Source of the DNA: Corallium rubrum
Lineage: Eukaryota > Cnidaria > Anthozoa > Scleralcyonacea > Coralliidae
NCBI GenBank assembly: GCA_964035015.1
Contig: OZ035998.1
Span: 19,163,327 to 19,227,326 of the forward strand
Length of the DNA stretch: 64,000 bases
Reading direction: 5' to 3'
Shown here: one piece after another, positions 21,146 to 32,647 of the stretch
How positions within the stretch are numbered: position 1 is the first letter of the stretch
Layout: every line of letters starts with the position of its first letter
Notes under the pieces: generated by a model
Database searches by the model: none
Told to the model about the DNA's origin: nothing
Seen by the model: only the letters and a program-made list of their open reading frames with translations
Made by a program: the position numbers and the translations under genes

Positions 21146-22370
21146 ATTCAAACGTTGAACTAAACGTTCGTTAAATCCTCGAACCTAATTCCTCAAACTA
21201 TTAAAAACCGGCCAAATCCCTGCACATGATCAGTGGCAGCGATAATAATTAAAATAATTAATGCATTAGGTTCGGCACACAAGAAGTTCGACGTTTGAAT
21301 CAGAGTCGCTCCAACGTCGCATGCGACAGGCCTTGCCGCTCCAAATACAATCAGCCACTTTTGATACAAACGTCGCTCTTCTGCCACACTTAATGCTTGT
21401 ATTTGGTTCGGCGCATGAGAAGAGCGACATTTGAAACGGGCTTAATTGAGGAAGGTTTACTAGTGAGAGGCATACTGGTGGGGAAGATTTCTTGGTGATA
21501 GAGATTTACTGACGAAGAATGTCTACTAGCATTTTATTTAGCCGTGAATAATTTACGATTAACCGCTACCTGCCCCAGGTCTTGTCATCATTTATACATA
21601 ACTTATTGTTGTCATGACATTTTCGGTGAACATTTGCTATAGAAAATCAATGCTCAATGTGTTCGTACTGTATAGAGTTTTGATTTGATGATGGGATCGG
21701 TAATGAGTTTAACAAGCCTTTCTAGCTATGGGAATGGAAATAAAAGAATCACAAGACAAAACACGGATAAGTGATAAACCTAATTTATAATCAAAACAGG
21801 CCAATCAACTACAACGTTAAAAGTCCAGCTATTTACAAAATTAATATCTAAGCTTCGTAAACAAAATTTTAAGGAAACTTCAATTTCGCTATTTTTAGAA
21901 AAAATATCGCCAAAAATTTGGCGCTGCTAAAAATAAATATCGCTAAATTTGTATGGACAAACAATAAGTAGCCACATACATCAAGCAATAAGTGAAATAC
22001 GCCCACTTATGATGTACATGCAATATTATTTATTTTAATAAAAATATTAAATTATTTGCACTCAGTTATTTGCAGGTGAATTAACCAATCAGATAGCTGC
22101 ATTAAAACAAAGCAAATACAAAATCGAGTAGGAATTTAAAAGCGCGAAAATATATGCAAGTTATACGAAATTTACTGTCATTGCAATACTAGTGTTTCTA
22201 AAATATTGTTACTATTTATATGTTGACCAATATGGAGTCCTTGCAGTACTTAGCCAGTAATCTAACAAACTCGAGGTATTTATCGTGAACGAAGCCTGGC
22301 CAGCGGGCACGTCGATCGACCGGGCCAAGATTGAAGCCAAACATGTAGGCCTGAAGTACGTATAGTGGTT
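21146..22370. other. Intergenic, short duplicated blocks
   Basis: GGTTCGGCACACAAGAAGTT (near 21270) and GGTTCGGCGCATGAGAAGAG (near 21404) are diverged direct repeats about 130 bp apart. A GGTTTACTAGTGA-type tandem at 21446-21530 echoes 12345-12450. No gene is seen. Confidence 0.6.
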
Positions 22371-22828
22371 AAAGTGGTTCTCTGATGAAACTATTATCGG
22401 TAATGTTTCTGCATAATCCTAAAGATATTATGGTACTTGATAATTGTGCAATTAAATCATTTCGAAATCCCCAAAAAACAAAGTTGTACTTTACGTACGA
22501 AGTTTGTTTTTGTAGCGCCGCCATTAAATTGGCCGTGTTTGAGAAGAATGAATTGAGGAGAACTTATGACGTCATAGACTCAATAAAAGTTGTCAACAAA
22601 AGGGTCGTTGTTGTTATTGAGTCTGTGACGTTATAAGCTTCCTCGACTCATTCTTCTCAAGTCCGGCCACTTTAATGGCGGCGCTCCAAAATACAAACTT
22701 TACACGTAAAATACCACCTTTTCTTCAACGAATTTTGAAACGAAACTTTGCACGATTATCAAGTACCAAACATCTTTAGGATTATGCAAAAACATTGCCA
22801 AACAATAGTTTCGTCAGAGAACCATTTT
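22371..22828. repeat. Fold-back element with about 215-bp arms
   Basis: The left arm starts AAAGTGGTTCTCTGATGAAA and the right arm ends TTTCGTCAGAGAACCATTTT. Inner arm sequences TAGCGCCGCCATTAA and TTAATGGCGGCGCT also pair. The centre is a short loop around GTTGTCAACAAAAGGGTCG, itself flanked by ACTCAATAA and TTATTGAGT. There is no coding content; the 83-codon frame is fortuitous. Confidence 0.85.
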
Positions 22829-25298
22829 AATAGTTTCAGTGTCTTACGAGGTGTTTTGATCAGATCAGACTTGATCAGGTAGGTGAAAGGTCTTCAAGAA
22901 AATTGACGGTTCCTCGGGACTTGTCTTACGGAAAATGTGTACCAAGTGCCTGCCTCGGTGGGATGAAAACCTAAAAGCTGATGGAATAAAATGAAATAAT
23001 TGAACTTCTAAGTTGTTAATGCATATACTTAACTGTACAACTCTTAAACCAAATTCTATCTGATGGCGGTCGAACCAGTAGGAGAAGTGTGTTTATTACT
23101 AGTAATATATCCACATATATGCAAGTCAACGCAGATAACAAAACGTCCCTTGCTTGCTACGCCATATAAATTAATTTATAATACAATACCTGTGAAATAC
23201 ATTGATAGCAACCAATGCACTACGCCTGAAAATACCGTACAAAGTTGATAAATAGAACTACATCCCGCCCTCTAAATCGTGTTTTTTAGCTTCCAAAGAA
23301 AAATGCTCACAAAAACTTACCTTATCAATTACCTTACGGATGCATACCAACTACATGATCCGCGGGCAGGCGGGAAACAAATCAAGTGCTCCTAAATCCT
23401 AAACAAAATGTACCTGACACAAAATGGTATTTCCCACCCAAAATAATTTTCAAGGCAAATGACAGGAACTGTAAGTTGGAAGTAAAATGGTAGGCAACAC
23501 CAAGGCGACTATTCCCATGGCATAGGTCATGGCGTAATAGCGAAACAACTTTCTGAACACCCTCTCAGGTACACCTCAAGTCCTCAACAAAGTCGAAAGG
23601 AAGAGTTTCAGTTGTTTTTGCTGTACAAACTGTCGTACGTAGTTAAACTCAGAAAACTCTGAGCTCCAGACAGGACTGAAAACACTTAATTAACGTAGAA
23701 AGTCGAAATAGATTTCACAAACTCGTGAGAAGGGGACCAATGCATGTATAGTGAGATTTGCTCGAGCAATCAAATCCTTACGTATGATTTTCCATATAAC
23801 ATCAAATATATACAAATACAGTTCTATATAGATTTCTGTACGCTAGAAAGGAGTTGTCTCGTTGATATCCATTCTTACCTGGATAGATTTAGTAAAAAGT
23901 AGTAGAATATGTTAAGAGAGAGTTGAATACCTCTTCAGAATCGGCCAAGTTCAGTGTCGCTTTTACTCAACATTTTTCGACAAAATTTGTTCAATTTCGT
24001 GTGGTCAAAGAAACGTCTTCAAAACCGAATTCTTGTTCATGTTTTCTTTTCTTCATTTCTTCTTTTAGCTCAGCGCTGCAGGGTTCTACAGAAAATCTTC
24101 ATTTTATTTTATTTCTTTGCCTTCGGGATATATTTTTTCACGGAAAGATGTGGTATTCTTCTTTAATTTAATGATTTTCTTCTGCCAAAGGATAGCGCTT
24201 ATCTTCAAAATCTTCTAACACCTTCGTCTTCAACGGGGTGCCAGATATTTAACCCTCTTCATTCTTCACATTTCAAGCTTTCAGTGCCTGTGATTGACAG
24301 GGAATAACGTTAATGCCAAGAACAAAATAATAGTCACGGGATGTAATTTAGAAAGCATACATTAATAGTTGCATGCGGAAAAGAATTTATTGTAGGGGAA
24401 ACACTTATACTCTAATATGGAAATCCTAATAACTCTAAAATAACAGTTTAATTAAATTGAGAATGATTCGGCCACGAAGAAAAATATGGAAAAATTGGCA
24501 TGTCGCATAGAACACCAAAATGAAAACGGAGTAGGTTTTGCCCAATGTTTTAGTGTTGCACCGATATTTGGGAATGCGCCGATATTTGTGCCGAAACCGA
24601 TACACCGTATCCGTAAAGATGGACATCAATTTATATTCTTTTTTAGTAGAAACTTACTAGTATGCTATTGCAAATGCTGCAATCTGATTGACTACTCTAC
24701 TCGATAACTATTCGTCGATAGATAGCGAGTAGGAAATCGTGTCCCGTGCGGTGGTGACGAAGAGTGGAAGATTTGTTTTACTTTGGTTTTCACACAGAAA
24801 TCCTTCGTTTTTAACATAATCCCAAAGAACTAAGGTACACAAGTTAGTTTCCACTATTATTCACTCTCAATTTCTATGAGATGATATTTAACTCGAGCTC
24901 CGCTCTCGTCAACTATTCCCTCGTAAAAATTTCGAGCTCATAATCTAGTCTCGTTCTTGCGTGAAAGTTGTTTTTTTCAATATTATACATAAAAGAATAT
25001 AAACTGAGCTATCTTTATGAATATATTGTACACCAATATGCAATTGTTTTTATATTTCTGGCCGCAGTGTGTTGTGGAGTTCGCTAAGAAATAAACTTCG
25101 TTCAGAAATTGGTAATTTATGTTGTAACCATGGCGACATCTGAATCAAAGTTCCTTCCAATTGAATAATTGACCCGCACAACATTTTCTCTTAAGACATA
25201 CTGGTGATTTAATTCGCTTACTGAAGTAGGTACAGGCTTGAAATGACCAGTGTGCCATTTTGCTTTGGAACAATTGTTCTACAATACTCAGCAATAGC
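22829..25298. other. Intergenic, no gene recognised
   Basis: 23620-23700 is a relative of the tRNA-type SINE (TTTTGCTGTACAAACTGTCG, then CTCAGAAAACTCTGAGCTCC). It is uninterrupted at the position where the copy at 4382/5487 carries a transposon. The rest is AT-rich with no splice-bounded conserved frame. Confidence 0.6.
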
Positions 25299-26330
25299 CC
25301 TTATTCCAAAATGGCGGATTTTTATGTGCATACCGTAGAGTTCCCAAAGTAGCGGCCTCCGTTACTTTCGGGATTACCGCCCATTAGGGACCGTTACTTT
25401 CGGGGGGCCGTTATTTTCGGATGGTCAAAAAGTGTTAGTAAGACAACTAGACAAAAGACAACATTTGATTGAGAAGTATCTTATCTTTCTTAGTTCTTAT
25501 ACTCGCACGTTAGTTCCATAAATTTAGATAGTATCTTGGAATTGTAATAAAAGTGTTAACCATCGAGTCGTTACTTTCTTCTATGCACGCAATACATGCA
25601 TGCATACATACATACATTTTGGTTAGCCGTTACTTTCGGGGGGCCGCTTCTTTGGGAAATTATTAGAGGTCTCGAAAATTTGCCGTTACTTTTGGGCAGC
25701 CGTTACTTTCGGGGGGCCGCTACTTTGGGAAATTATTAGAGGTCTCGAAAACTTGCCGTTACTTTTGGGTAGCCGTTGCTTTCGGGGGCCCCCTACTTTG
25801 GGAAATTATCAGAGGTCTCGAAAATTTTCCGTTACTTTCGGAAATTATTAGAGGTCTCGAAAATTTGCCGTTACTTTTGGGTAGCCGTTACTTTTGGGGG
25901 ACCGCTACTTTGGGAACTCTTCGGTATAAATTAGATCTGGTCTCCTTTAAAAGTATAAAAAAATATTCTCAGTTCATAACTTATGAACTCGTTTTCATGT
26001 GGGAAATTGACTGAAAGGATTTTTTATAATGGATAATTTATATGTATATCTCAAACTCATTAATAATTCATGAAGAAAACACAAAGGAAATCAGCACCGT
26101 GTCTGTGGTTTGGATATCGGAGAAAGAAATCAGCAAAAAAAGCAAACTTTCATTTTCTCTTAATTTTCATCTTGATTTGTTTGAGACGCTATATCGAAGT
26201 TTGTTCAAAAACCTTGGCTCCGCTTCGGTTTTCAACAAATCAGTGTTTGGATATCCTGATGAAACACTCCTCCTCGTGTATGATATATTACATAAAAGAA
26301 TTTTAATTTAGCGGCCATTTTGGAATAAGG
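25299..26330. mobile_element. Element with CCTTATTCCAAAATGG inverted ends
   Basis: The left end CCTTATTCCAAAATGGCGG and the right end CCATTTTGGAATAAGG are inverted. A second element (25333-25924) is nested in it. The right third (26040-26285) contains a repeat also present, diverged, at 40500-40610 (minus) and 48070-48300, including CAGTGTTTGGATAT. No clear target duplication is seen at the outer ends. Confidence 0.6.
25333..25924. mobile_element. TA-flanked MITE with internal minisatellite
   Basis: The termini are CCGTAGAGTTCCCAAAGTAG and the inverse ending CTACTTTGGGAACTCTTCGG, each bordered by TA (25331-25332, 25925-25926), as in Tc1/mariner-class MITEs. The interior from about 25619 is a tandem of about 77 bp with GAAATTATTAGAGGTCTCGA and CCGTTACTTTCGGGGGG. 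It has no coding capacity. Confidence 0.7.
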
Positions 26331-28003
26331 TCTGTTGTTCTGCGAATCTATGGCAAAATGCCACTTAAACCTATAGGGAAGTAGAAATCCCAGCTATTTC
26401 TAGAAAATATGGGTCACCACCTACCTATAATAAGAAGGCTTCTGATTGGTTTAGATCACCTAACCCAACCCAAACCCCTAACCTTCTCCTAAGCCTAATC
26501 AGTAAGGAGCATGGGAACGCATTGATAATTGACAATGTGATTGGTTATACTTATAGCCAATCAGAAAATTCGTTCATGTTAAGTAGGTCTTTACCGGAAA
26601 ATATATAGAAAACAAAGCAAAACTCTGCCTCACAGTGCCTAAGTTTGGCTACAGTGCCAGTTTCCTGCGGTTTGACTTGCGGAAGGCGAACAAGGTGTAG
26701 ACCTTCTTCACAAAAAGAATAAACTAATTACAGCATATCAAAAAAGGAAAAACATGTTGATCGCAAAAGTTTACAACTAGCACTTAAAACGTTCGTATAG
26801 ATATCGCAAGACAATATATTACACGTAAGAAATAATTCACCACGATGTTTGCTCGAATTTCAATGTTCTAAATCAGATTAAAATATGTTTTCCTTGTACC
26901 AATTAATAATAGCATAGACTCGGTTGGGTGTACCCAATATCTCTATAACAAGTGATGTTCTCAAAATGGTGGAATCAACTAAGATGATCTACGTGCACAG
27001 TTTAGATATAAACAAGTAATATAAGCATAATGCTGCAGTAAGCAATTTGAGGCAGAAAAGCTTTACCATGGTGCCTGTCCTAATGATACTGCAAGTAATT
27101 CAAACGATGAAGTGACTTCACTACAATGGTATACGACATTCAGTAGCGACCTAAAACAAATAAATTTTGTCTGTTAAATTTTGATCTAACACCAATGCTG
27201 CATAATGGAATAACTGAAAATATGAACTGTTTTTTGTGACATAGGAAATCATTGTGACTTATAAAAGATTAGAACTGGTTGCATGTTCATCTTCATTTCA
27301 AAGTTGGTCCCACTGTTACAGCAGGTCACGTCTGAGCAGTATTGTATACACTATAACCATGCATAAGTGTAAAAAAAGGGGGGGCTACAGGGGCGGATTC
27401 ACAGTTTCTGGAGGTGAGCGCCACATGCGCAACTCGAGCCGCTATATAAGTATGTACAGTAAGTAGTTTGTGGTTGTTTTTAGTAGTCATCTAACACTAA
27501 CCCCAACACGTTCACTGGAGGAATATTCAGAAAAAATAACGGTTGGTAGTCAAAAAGAGGAAGTCGAGATCCTGGGAATCCCCCCTCTGGATCCGCTCCT
27601 GCGGTGGGTAAATGGGGGGGAGGGAGGCGGAGCTCCCCTAACACTACATTTTGTTCCTACGCCACTACTGGAACCCACCAAGCCCATGCTTATAAAAAAT
27701 GTAATCACAAGGCCTTTCAGTGGGAATAAATCCAGAACCCTGAGGATCTATTCCATTGCTCTTATTGTGATAAAAGTGTCATTGCCGAAAGCCTGGTTTC
27801 CTCTACATTTTGAGTATAAGCATAGGTTATCATACGAGAGACGAGGTGATAACGGTTTTATCGCTCGTCTCGATTTCCAGCCGCATCTCCCCCGCAATCA
27901 CGGCTGGACCCGTGAGCTTGTCCACCAATCACAAACGTGCCTGCGCATTTTCAACAGGCATATATTATTGGGAATATTGCATGAATTAACCCGTAAGTTC
28001 AAA
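26331..28003. other. Intergenic or TRA2 3' region, no gene recognised
   Basis: The terminal exon or 3'UTR of TRA2 (minus strand) may lie here, but I could not identify it. Around 27380-27660 there is a degraded GGGGCGGATTCAC-type hAT end. The frame 27470-28195 is long (241 codons), but only its last third resembles a protein family (see next entry). Confidence 0.5.
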
Positions 28004-28290
28004 ATGGCGATCAATAGAGTGCTGATGAGTGAGGCATGCGATGGCATTTTAGAAACGTTTAAGATTGATTGTCTAAAAGACTTACAACGGGAAACTCTCG
28101 AGAAATTGGTTAATAGCCAAGATGTTATCGTCATTCAGGTTACAGGATCAGAGAAGTCACTTTTCAGTCAGCTTCTCTGGTTTTTAACATCGTAAAATCA
28201 ATTTATGCAATACGTCACAGACACGCTTTGTGGCTCACGCGTCCAGCCGTCTCATTCGGGGAAGGTACTGTATGTATACCGCGGCCCGGG
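28004..28290 (+). pseudogene. RecQ-like helicase N-terminal fragment
   Basis: The frame reads from MAINRVLMSEACDGILETFK through LKDLQRETLEKLVN to DVIVIQVTGSEKSL. This matches the motif 0/Walker A region of RecQ-family DNA helicases, where a conserved Gln precedes the TGSGKS loop. Here the loop Gly is replaced by Glu (TGSEKS), which should disrupt nucleotide binding. A one-base shift follows directly, so the continuation FQSASLVFNIVKSIYAIRHR is readable only in another frame. It is a broken fragment, most likely left by a mobile element or duplicated gene. Confidence 0.65.
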
Positions 28291-28427
28291 AGACGGTTGG
28301 AAGTCGAGCCTACTTTATCGCTTGATGGACGATATTGTAACTGCGCTCAATCATGACACTGATATCGTTCCTCATAATAACCCTATACACATTAATCGTT
28401 GTAGCTGAACCATTGTTCTTGACTTAC

Positions 28428-28585
28428 GTGGCGATCTGGAGCGCGATCGACTGTAGTAGTCTCTATCTCTGGAACTGTATGTGTCGCGAGAACCATAATC
28501 ACGAGATCCATAATCGCGCTCTCTATACCTATCCCTTGAATAGTTGTCTCTGGAGCCGTAGTCATCTGATCTGCGGTTATGAAAC
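28428..28585 (-). CDS. TRA2: TRA2 exon, RS2 domain (last exon recognised)
   Basis: On the minus strand a TACTTAG acceptor is followed by G TTT CAT AAC CGC AGA, completing the Gln codon of the previous exon. It encodes FHNRRSDDYGSRDNYSRDRY, then an Arg/Asp/Tyr/Ser-rich tail ending DYYSRSRSRSP. This is the C-terminal RS2 domain. A consensus donor GTAAGT sits at 28422-28427 one base into an Arg codon, so a further small exon (commonly encoding Arg-Tyr-stop in this family) is expected at lower coordinates. If the donor is skipped, reading on adds about 18 codons to TGA at 28372. Both endings are possible. Confidence 0.9.
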
Positions 28586-30111
28586 CTAAGTAGAGAGAGT
28601 CAAGGAAAATTAGAGAAAGAAAAGGCTTCTATGCAAGCTACCAAGGGCCAGTTGTTGTCCCATCCAGTTCACTTATTTTCTAGCCACCGAATGGCCCATT
28701 TACGAGTGAATACCATTATCCAGGTTTTCAACAATATATTCAATGATATTTTGTCTCAGAAAACCATAGGCTACATAAAATGAACTAACTGCGTAGATTG
28801 GCAAGTGCTTTGAACTACTGCATGGCCATGTTGTATAACTGACATGTACAGGCTTGGGATGAATCCACCGTAGAATTTCGCGATTTTGTCGCAATCGCTT
28901 AATTTTTTGTATCACGCCTAAATTGTTGTACGCCGCATCACACACATTCGAAGGCCAACGATTTTACCGCACGAAAGTCAAGATGGTACATATGTTTTCG
29001 CGCGAATCGGCTTTCCCTTGTTAAAATTGAATAGATTTCTAATTGGTCATTTCCGAAAAGAGTTAGACTGGTGACGGGTTGGGAACGCTAGTGTACTATG
29101 GTAGCGTAACTGTTCCTCCAAACGCTCCCAATTATTTTTACAGGTCTTTAACTCTTTTTGGTAATGGCCAATTAGCGACTTGTAAATTTAGCCACAATCC
29201 ATTGAGCGTAGTAAACATTGTTTCTTGTAGAATTACTGCAAAAGAGAGGGCTTTAAAAAGGTTTTATCTACTTAATCTATGTTTGCATGATAAAATGCGT
29301 TTAGCTGTTATTTGAATAAATTTAAGGTTACAACGTGCTATCTTAAATGTACAGCCTCTATCTTTTCGGTACCTTCAATTCTTGGTTAGTTGAAGCTTAA
29401 ATACAGGTTTTTGTGGTACAACATCGTAACAAGAGCTTACGGTATAAAAGAAAACTACTCACGACAACCCTCCTTGCAGTGAACTATGGTGTTGTTTGAT
29501 TGTAAATTTAAAAATCCCGAAGCTCGCAGAAACCTTTCCTAAAGCTGAAAACTGTACTATCACTCTACTCCGGTTACCGGACCTTAGAAACTCAATCTGG
29601 GATTGAGTTTCAATACTCAGTCTTGAATTACGAATAAATTATTTGTGTATGCACGACAGCACGATGCAATTTATTAAACGACATTTGATTTTTTTGACTT
29701 TCAAATCTTGACTTTTTACTTTAATACCGTTTTACACTTCACCTTTAAGTATGAACAGTTGGGTTTTTTCCCCATGAATCTTCGACTTCCAGTAAGTTCT
29801 ATTCAATAGAGATTTCAGCAACAGCAACTCGTCTACAGACAGAAGCCACAATTCTTTTGGCCAGCGCAAAGGATCGCAGTCCCCTTAGCTACTTTATGTT
29901 AGGTTGGCTGAGTGACTTAGACGAACATCGAACATTTTACTGCTCAGGACAATTGACAAAGGCAAACATATCCGAGACATGCTCTCAGACTAATACTATA
30001 GAAAACTGCAGTCTGCTAGGAGCTTAACCACGGTGGAAAGTTTGCAGGTTGCGCCAAAGATCTTCGGCGTGGTTTATTCGTGAATCTACGTTATATTGGT
30101 GCAGAAATATA
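28586..30111. other. TRA2 intron, no features recognised
   Basis: This is AT-rich intron between the RS2 exon and the exon at 34639. Frames up to 81 codons show no family resemblance. Confidence 0.6.
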
Positions 30112-30273
30112 GATCGTTTTCATCTGACGTCACGGCGGCCATATTGGTGTACCAAAACAATGAAATGGCGGCCATATTGGTGTACGGCATGGGAATTAGC
30201 TCTTTCTTATTCAAATATTTCGTATTGTTTCACCACCCCAATGCGGCAACCGATCACGTGAGTGAAAACGATC
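30112..30273. repeat. MITE-like repeat with GATCGTTTTCA ends
   Basis: The left end GATCGTTTTCATCTGACGTC and the right end ACGTGAGTGAAAACGATC are inverted. The interior carries two copies of GGCGGCCATATTGGTGTAC about 33 bp apart. It is in a TRA2 intron. Confidence 0.6.
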
Positions 30274-30469
30274 CATACGTAGTATGCTGGCGCCGCGTGG
30301 CGCACATTTGTTCTAATAATTACACCAAAATGACATGTTGGCTTCTCATTATCATAACTACGCGTCACCGTGCCGTCTGCGTGATAAGTCATACACGCCG
30401 AAGGTAATACTGTACACTAAGTAAACGGCCTGCGCGGCCTGTCTCGTTTCGCTAGCCTAACTAATATTT

Positions 30470-30680
30470 TAGTTGGCTTTGTAAATATATAATGCTGTAA
30501 TTTTGTCAATAAAGTTGAAAAATCATCCAATTTTTGTAAAAATGCTAAAACGTGCCATTAAAAATATGTTTTAAAACTTTCAAAATTTTGCTCAAATGTG
30601 CTGTCAGATCGCGGGAAATGCGATTTTAGAGGTCCAAAATTTTCCGGGGGGCATTCCCCAGGACCCCCATAGAATTGTCC
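30470..30680. repeat. Solo end of the 10367 hAT family
   Basis: GGCTTTGTAAATATATAATG, CATTAAAAATATGTTTT and TGCTCAAATGTGCTGTC match 11450-11660, followed by CCGGGGGGCATTCCCC. The TIR itself is not intact. Confidence 0.7.
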
Positions 30681-31002
30681 ACAACAAGTAAATCAATCTG
30701 ATACTAAAAACGGACCTAACCTCAAGTGCTTGGATAAAACCCTGATGACGGTCACGTTTGCAATGTCCCCCTGTCGTGCGACTATCCATATTCAGTATAA
30801 ACCAACTTGTGGAGTAGTGGACTATTATAAATATGCATTCAGATTGACTGAGCTACTACTACTCACTGTCTATTGGTGATAGACCAGGAGTAGAAAGAGT
30901 CAAGTTTTAATGCAAAATAATGGCAGAAATCTCGTATTTGCTGAGGTTTCAGTTTGTTTCTTTAAAATAATAGTTTGTCCGACTAGTTGATTTATACTAA
31001 AA

Positions 31003-31038
31003 CAATTAGACAACTCGGACTCGTTGTCTAATTGTTAA
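31003..31038. repeat. AACAATTAG perfect palindrome
   Basis: AACAATTAGACAAC and GTTGTCTAATTGTT are perfect inverted arms of 14 bp around TCGGACTC. It is the shortest member of the palindromic repeat family. Confidence 0.85.
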
Positions 31039-32289
31039 ATATCATTCTTCACCTTTTGCCTTTATCCATATCACGAGATCTGTAAAGTATAATCAAAACA
31101 TATAATCAAATTAACTGGCGTTTTTGAAATTTCGAATCGAACAGCGGGCTTTTAAAAACCAGTCACGTCTACGATTTCTTTTGATAACCATTGGGCTATT
31201 AAAAAGTTGTATATATAATGCAGGCAATGCCGGTGAAGAATTGGGTATATTTATCAATCATAGACTAGTGGAGCAAGGGGTCTTCCACAAAAAATTACCT
31301 CGAGGGTGAACCGAAATATAATCACTAAAAAATACTTAAATAATTTTATAAATGTTAGCTTAACTTTTGTCAGCTTTTCATTGTCTGTTGCCATTCTGTT
31401 GATATTAAGTGTTGTCTCAAGGCTTCTATATGTGTTCTTTGTTGCTTTCTTTGTATTTTCTGAATTCTTATTTTTCTGCAGCCTAACAATTTTCTTGTAA
31501 ACATCTTGAATGTTCAGGTGAAACGTCTTCTTGTTCCGCCATTGTTGACATCCTCGTTTTGGTTTTCGTGCGTGGCATTCACGCGAGGTACACGAACTCG
31601 AATACCCGCTGTGGTGGGGATATAATTAGTTATACCCGCCACTTCAATTAATTAGACACCACAAAGTGGAGGGTAGTTCTACGATTAATTAACTAGTTAC
31701 ATGGTACAAGCCTAACTCTCTGATTGGACAATTAATATTATAAGTAATATTTGGAGTGTGTGTTCTTACACTCAAGATTTTATTAAGAAGTTGATTTGCT
31801 CTCACGCGCTGAATAATTCAATTGATAAATCCGCAGAAGCAAACCTGAGTACTGGCAAATGCTTTTGGTTAACATGCACTCGAAGAAATAGGTTTTCACG
31901 AAAGGATTTGTGAATGGTGAGCTTTGCAATTTTAATCCAGCTTGAATTTTCATCGCGCTGTTCTGGCAACACCATAGATCATTACAAAGGACGGGTGAAG
32001 TTTTTCCCTAGAAGCTTAACCATTGCTGGCTTCCTAGGGTTTTGGTTAACTAACCAAGAATCCCAATACTGACACAAACCAGTTAGAAGGGATTGTTTGG
32101 AAACTCCAATGTCTTACAGAGCAATGTAATGGTGATGTAAGCAAAATATATTCCATGGACATGTGACAACGAAAGACTAACGAAGGGCAACACAAATCAT
32201 ACCCAAACATTGCTATTCAAACACAATGTGTTCAGTGACCGCGAGCCTCTTTCTGTGGTATTCCTTTACACTAATTACATGGTCACCTC
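31039..32289. other. TRA2 intron, no features recognised
   Basis: I see no conserved exon or clear repeat boundary. Two short frames (31124-31500) have no family resemblance. Confidence 0.55.
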
Positions 32290-32647
32290 GAAATCCTTTG
32301 TTTTAAGAGGGACGATTAAGCAAATACAACGCGAACGTAAAGGACGACGTCCTTAATACAATATGATTTTCCTCACACAACACAGAAAATGAATAGTTTT
32401 TAGTCCCAAGAGTAATCGTAACATCGTCCCCGTTGTACAATACGTTATTCAGATCATTTTCACGTCTTCAGGACGACGTTAACTCTGAAACCTGATAGTT
32501 GAATTTGACTTCAAACTATGCGACAAAATCGTTTTAGAACTCTAAAGCTTATGTACAGTATTCAACATTACGTAAATGGATTCGTGGTTTCTGCTAGATA
32601 CTGAACTTTAGATTGCCGTCGTCGTCCTAGCTTGCTTAAGCCCCCTA
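32290..32647. mobile_element. AGGGAC-ended MITE-like repeat, copy 2
   Basis: It is homologous to 661-1036 (ATGAATAGTTTTTAGTCCC, TTTTCACGTCTTCAGGACGA, and the right end CGTCGTCGTCCTAGCTTGC). Its right end abuts the large fold-back starting at 32648. Confidence 0.65.

Noticed and set aside
27470..28000. N-terminal two thirds of the 241-codon frame as part of a helicase gene
   Set aside because: The sequence is a hAT-like repeat end and MITE-like DNA with no protein similarity. Only the part after 28004 is family-like.
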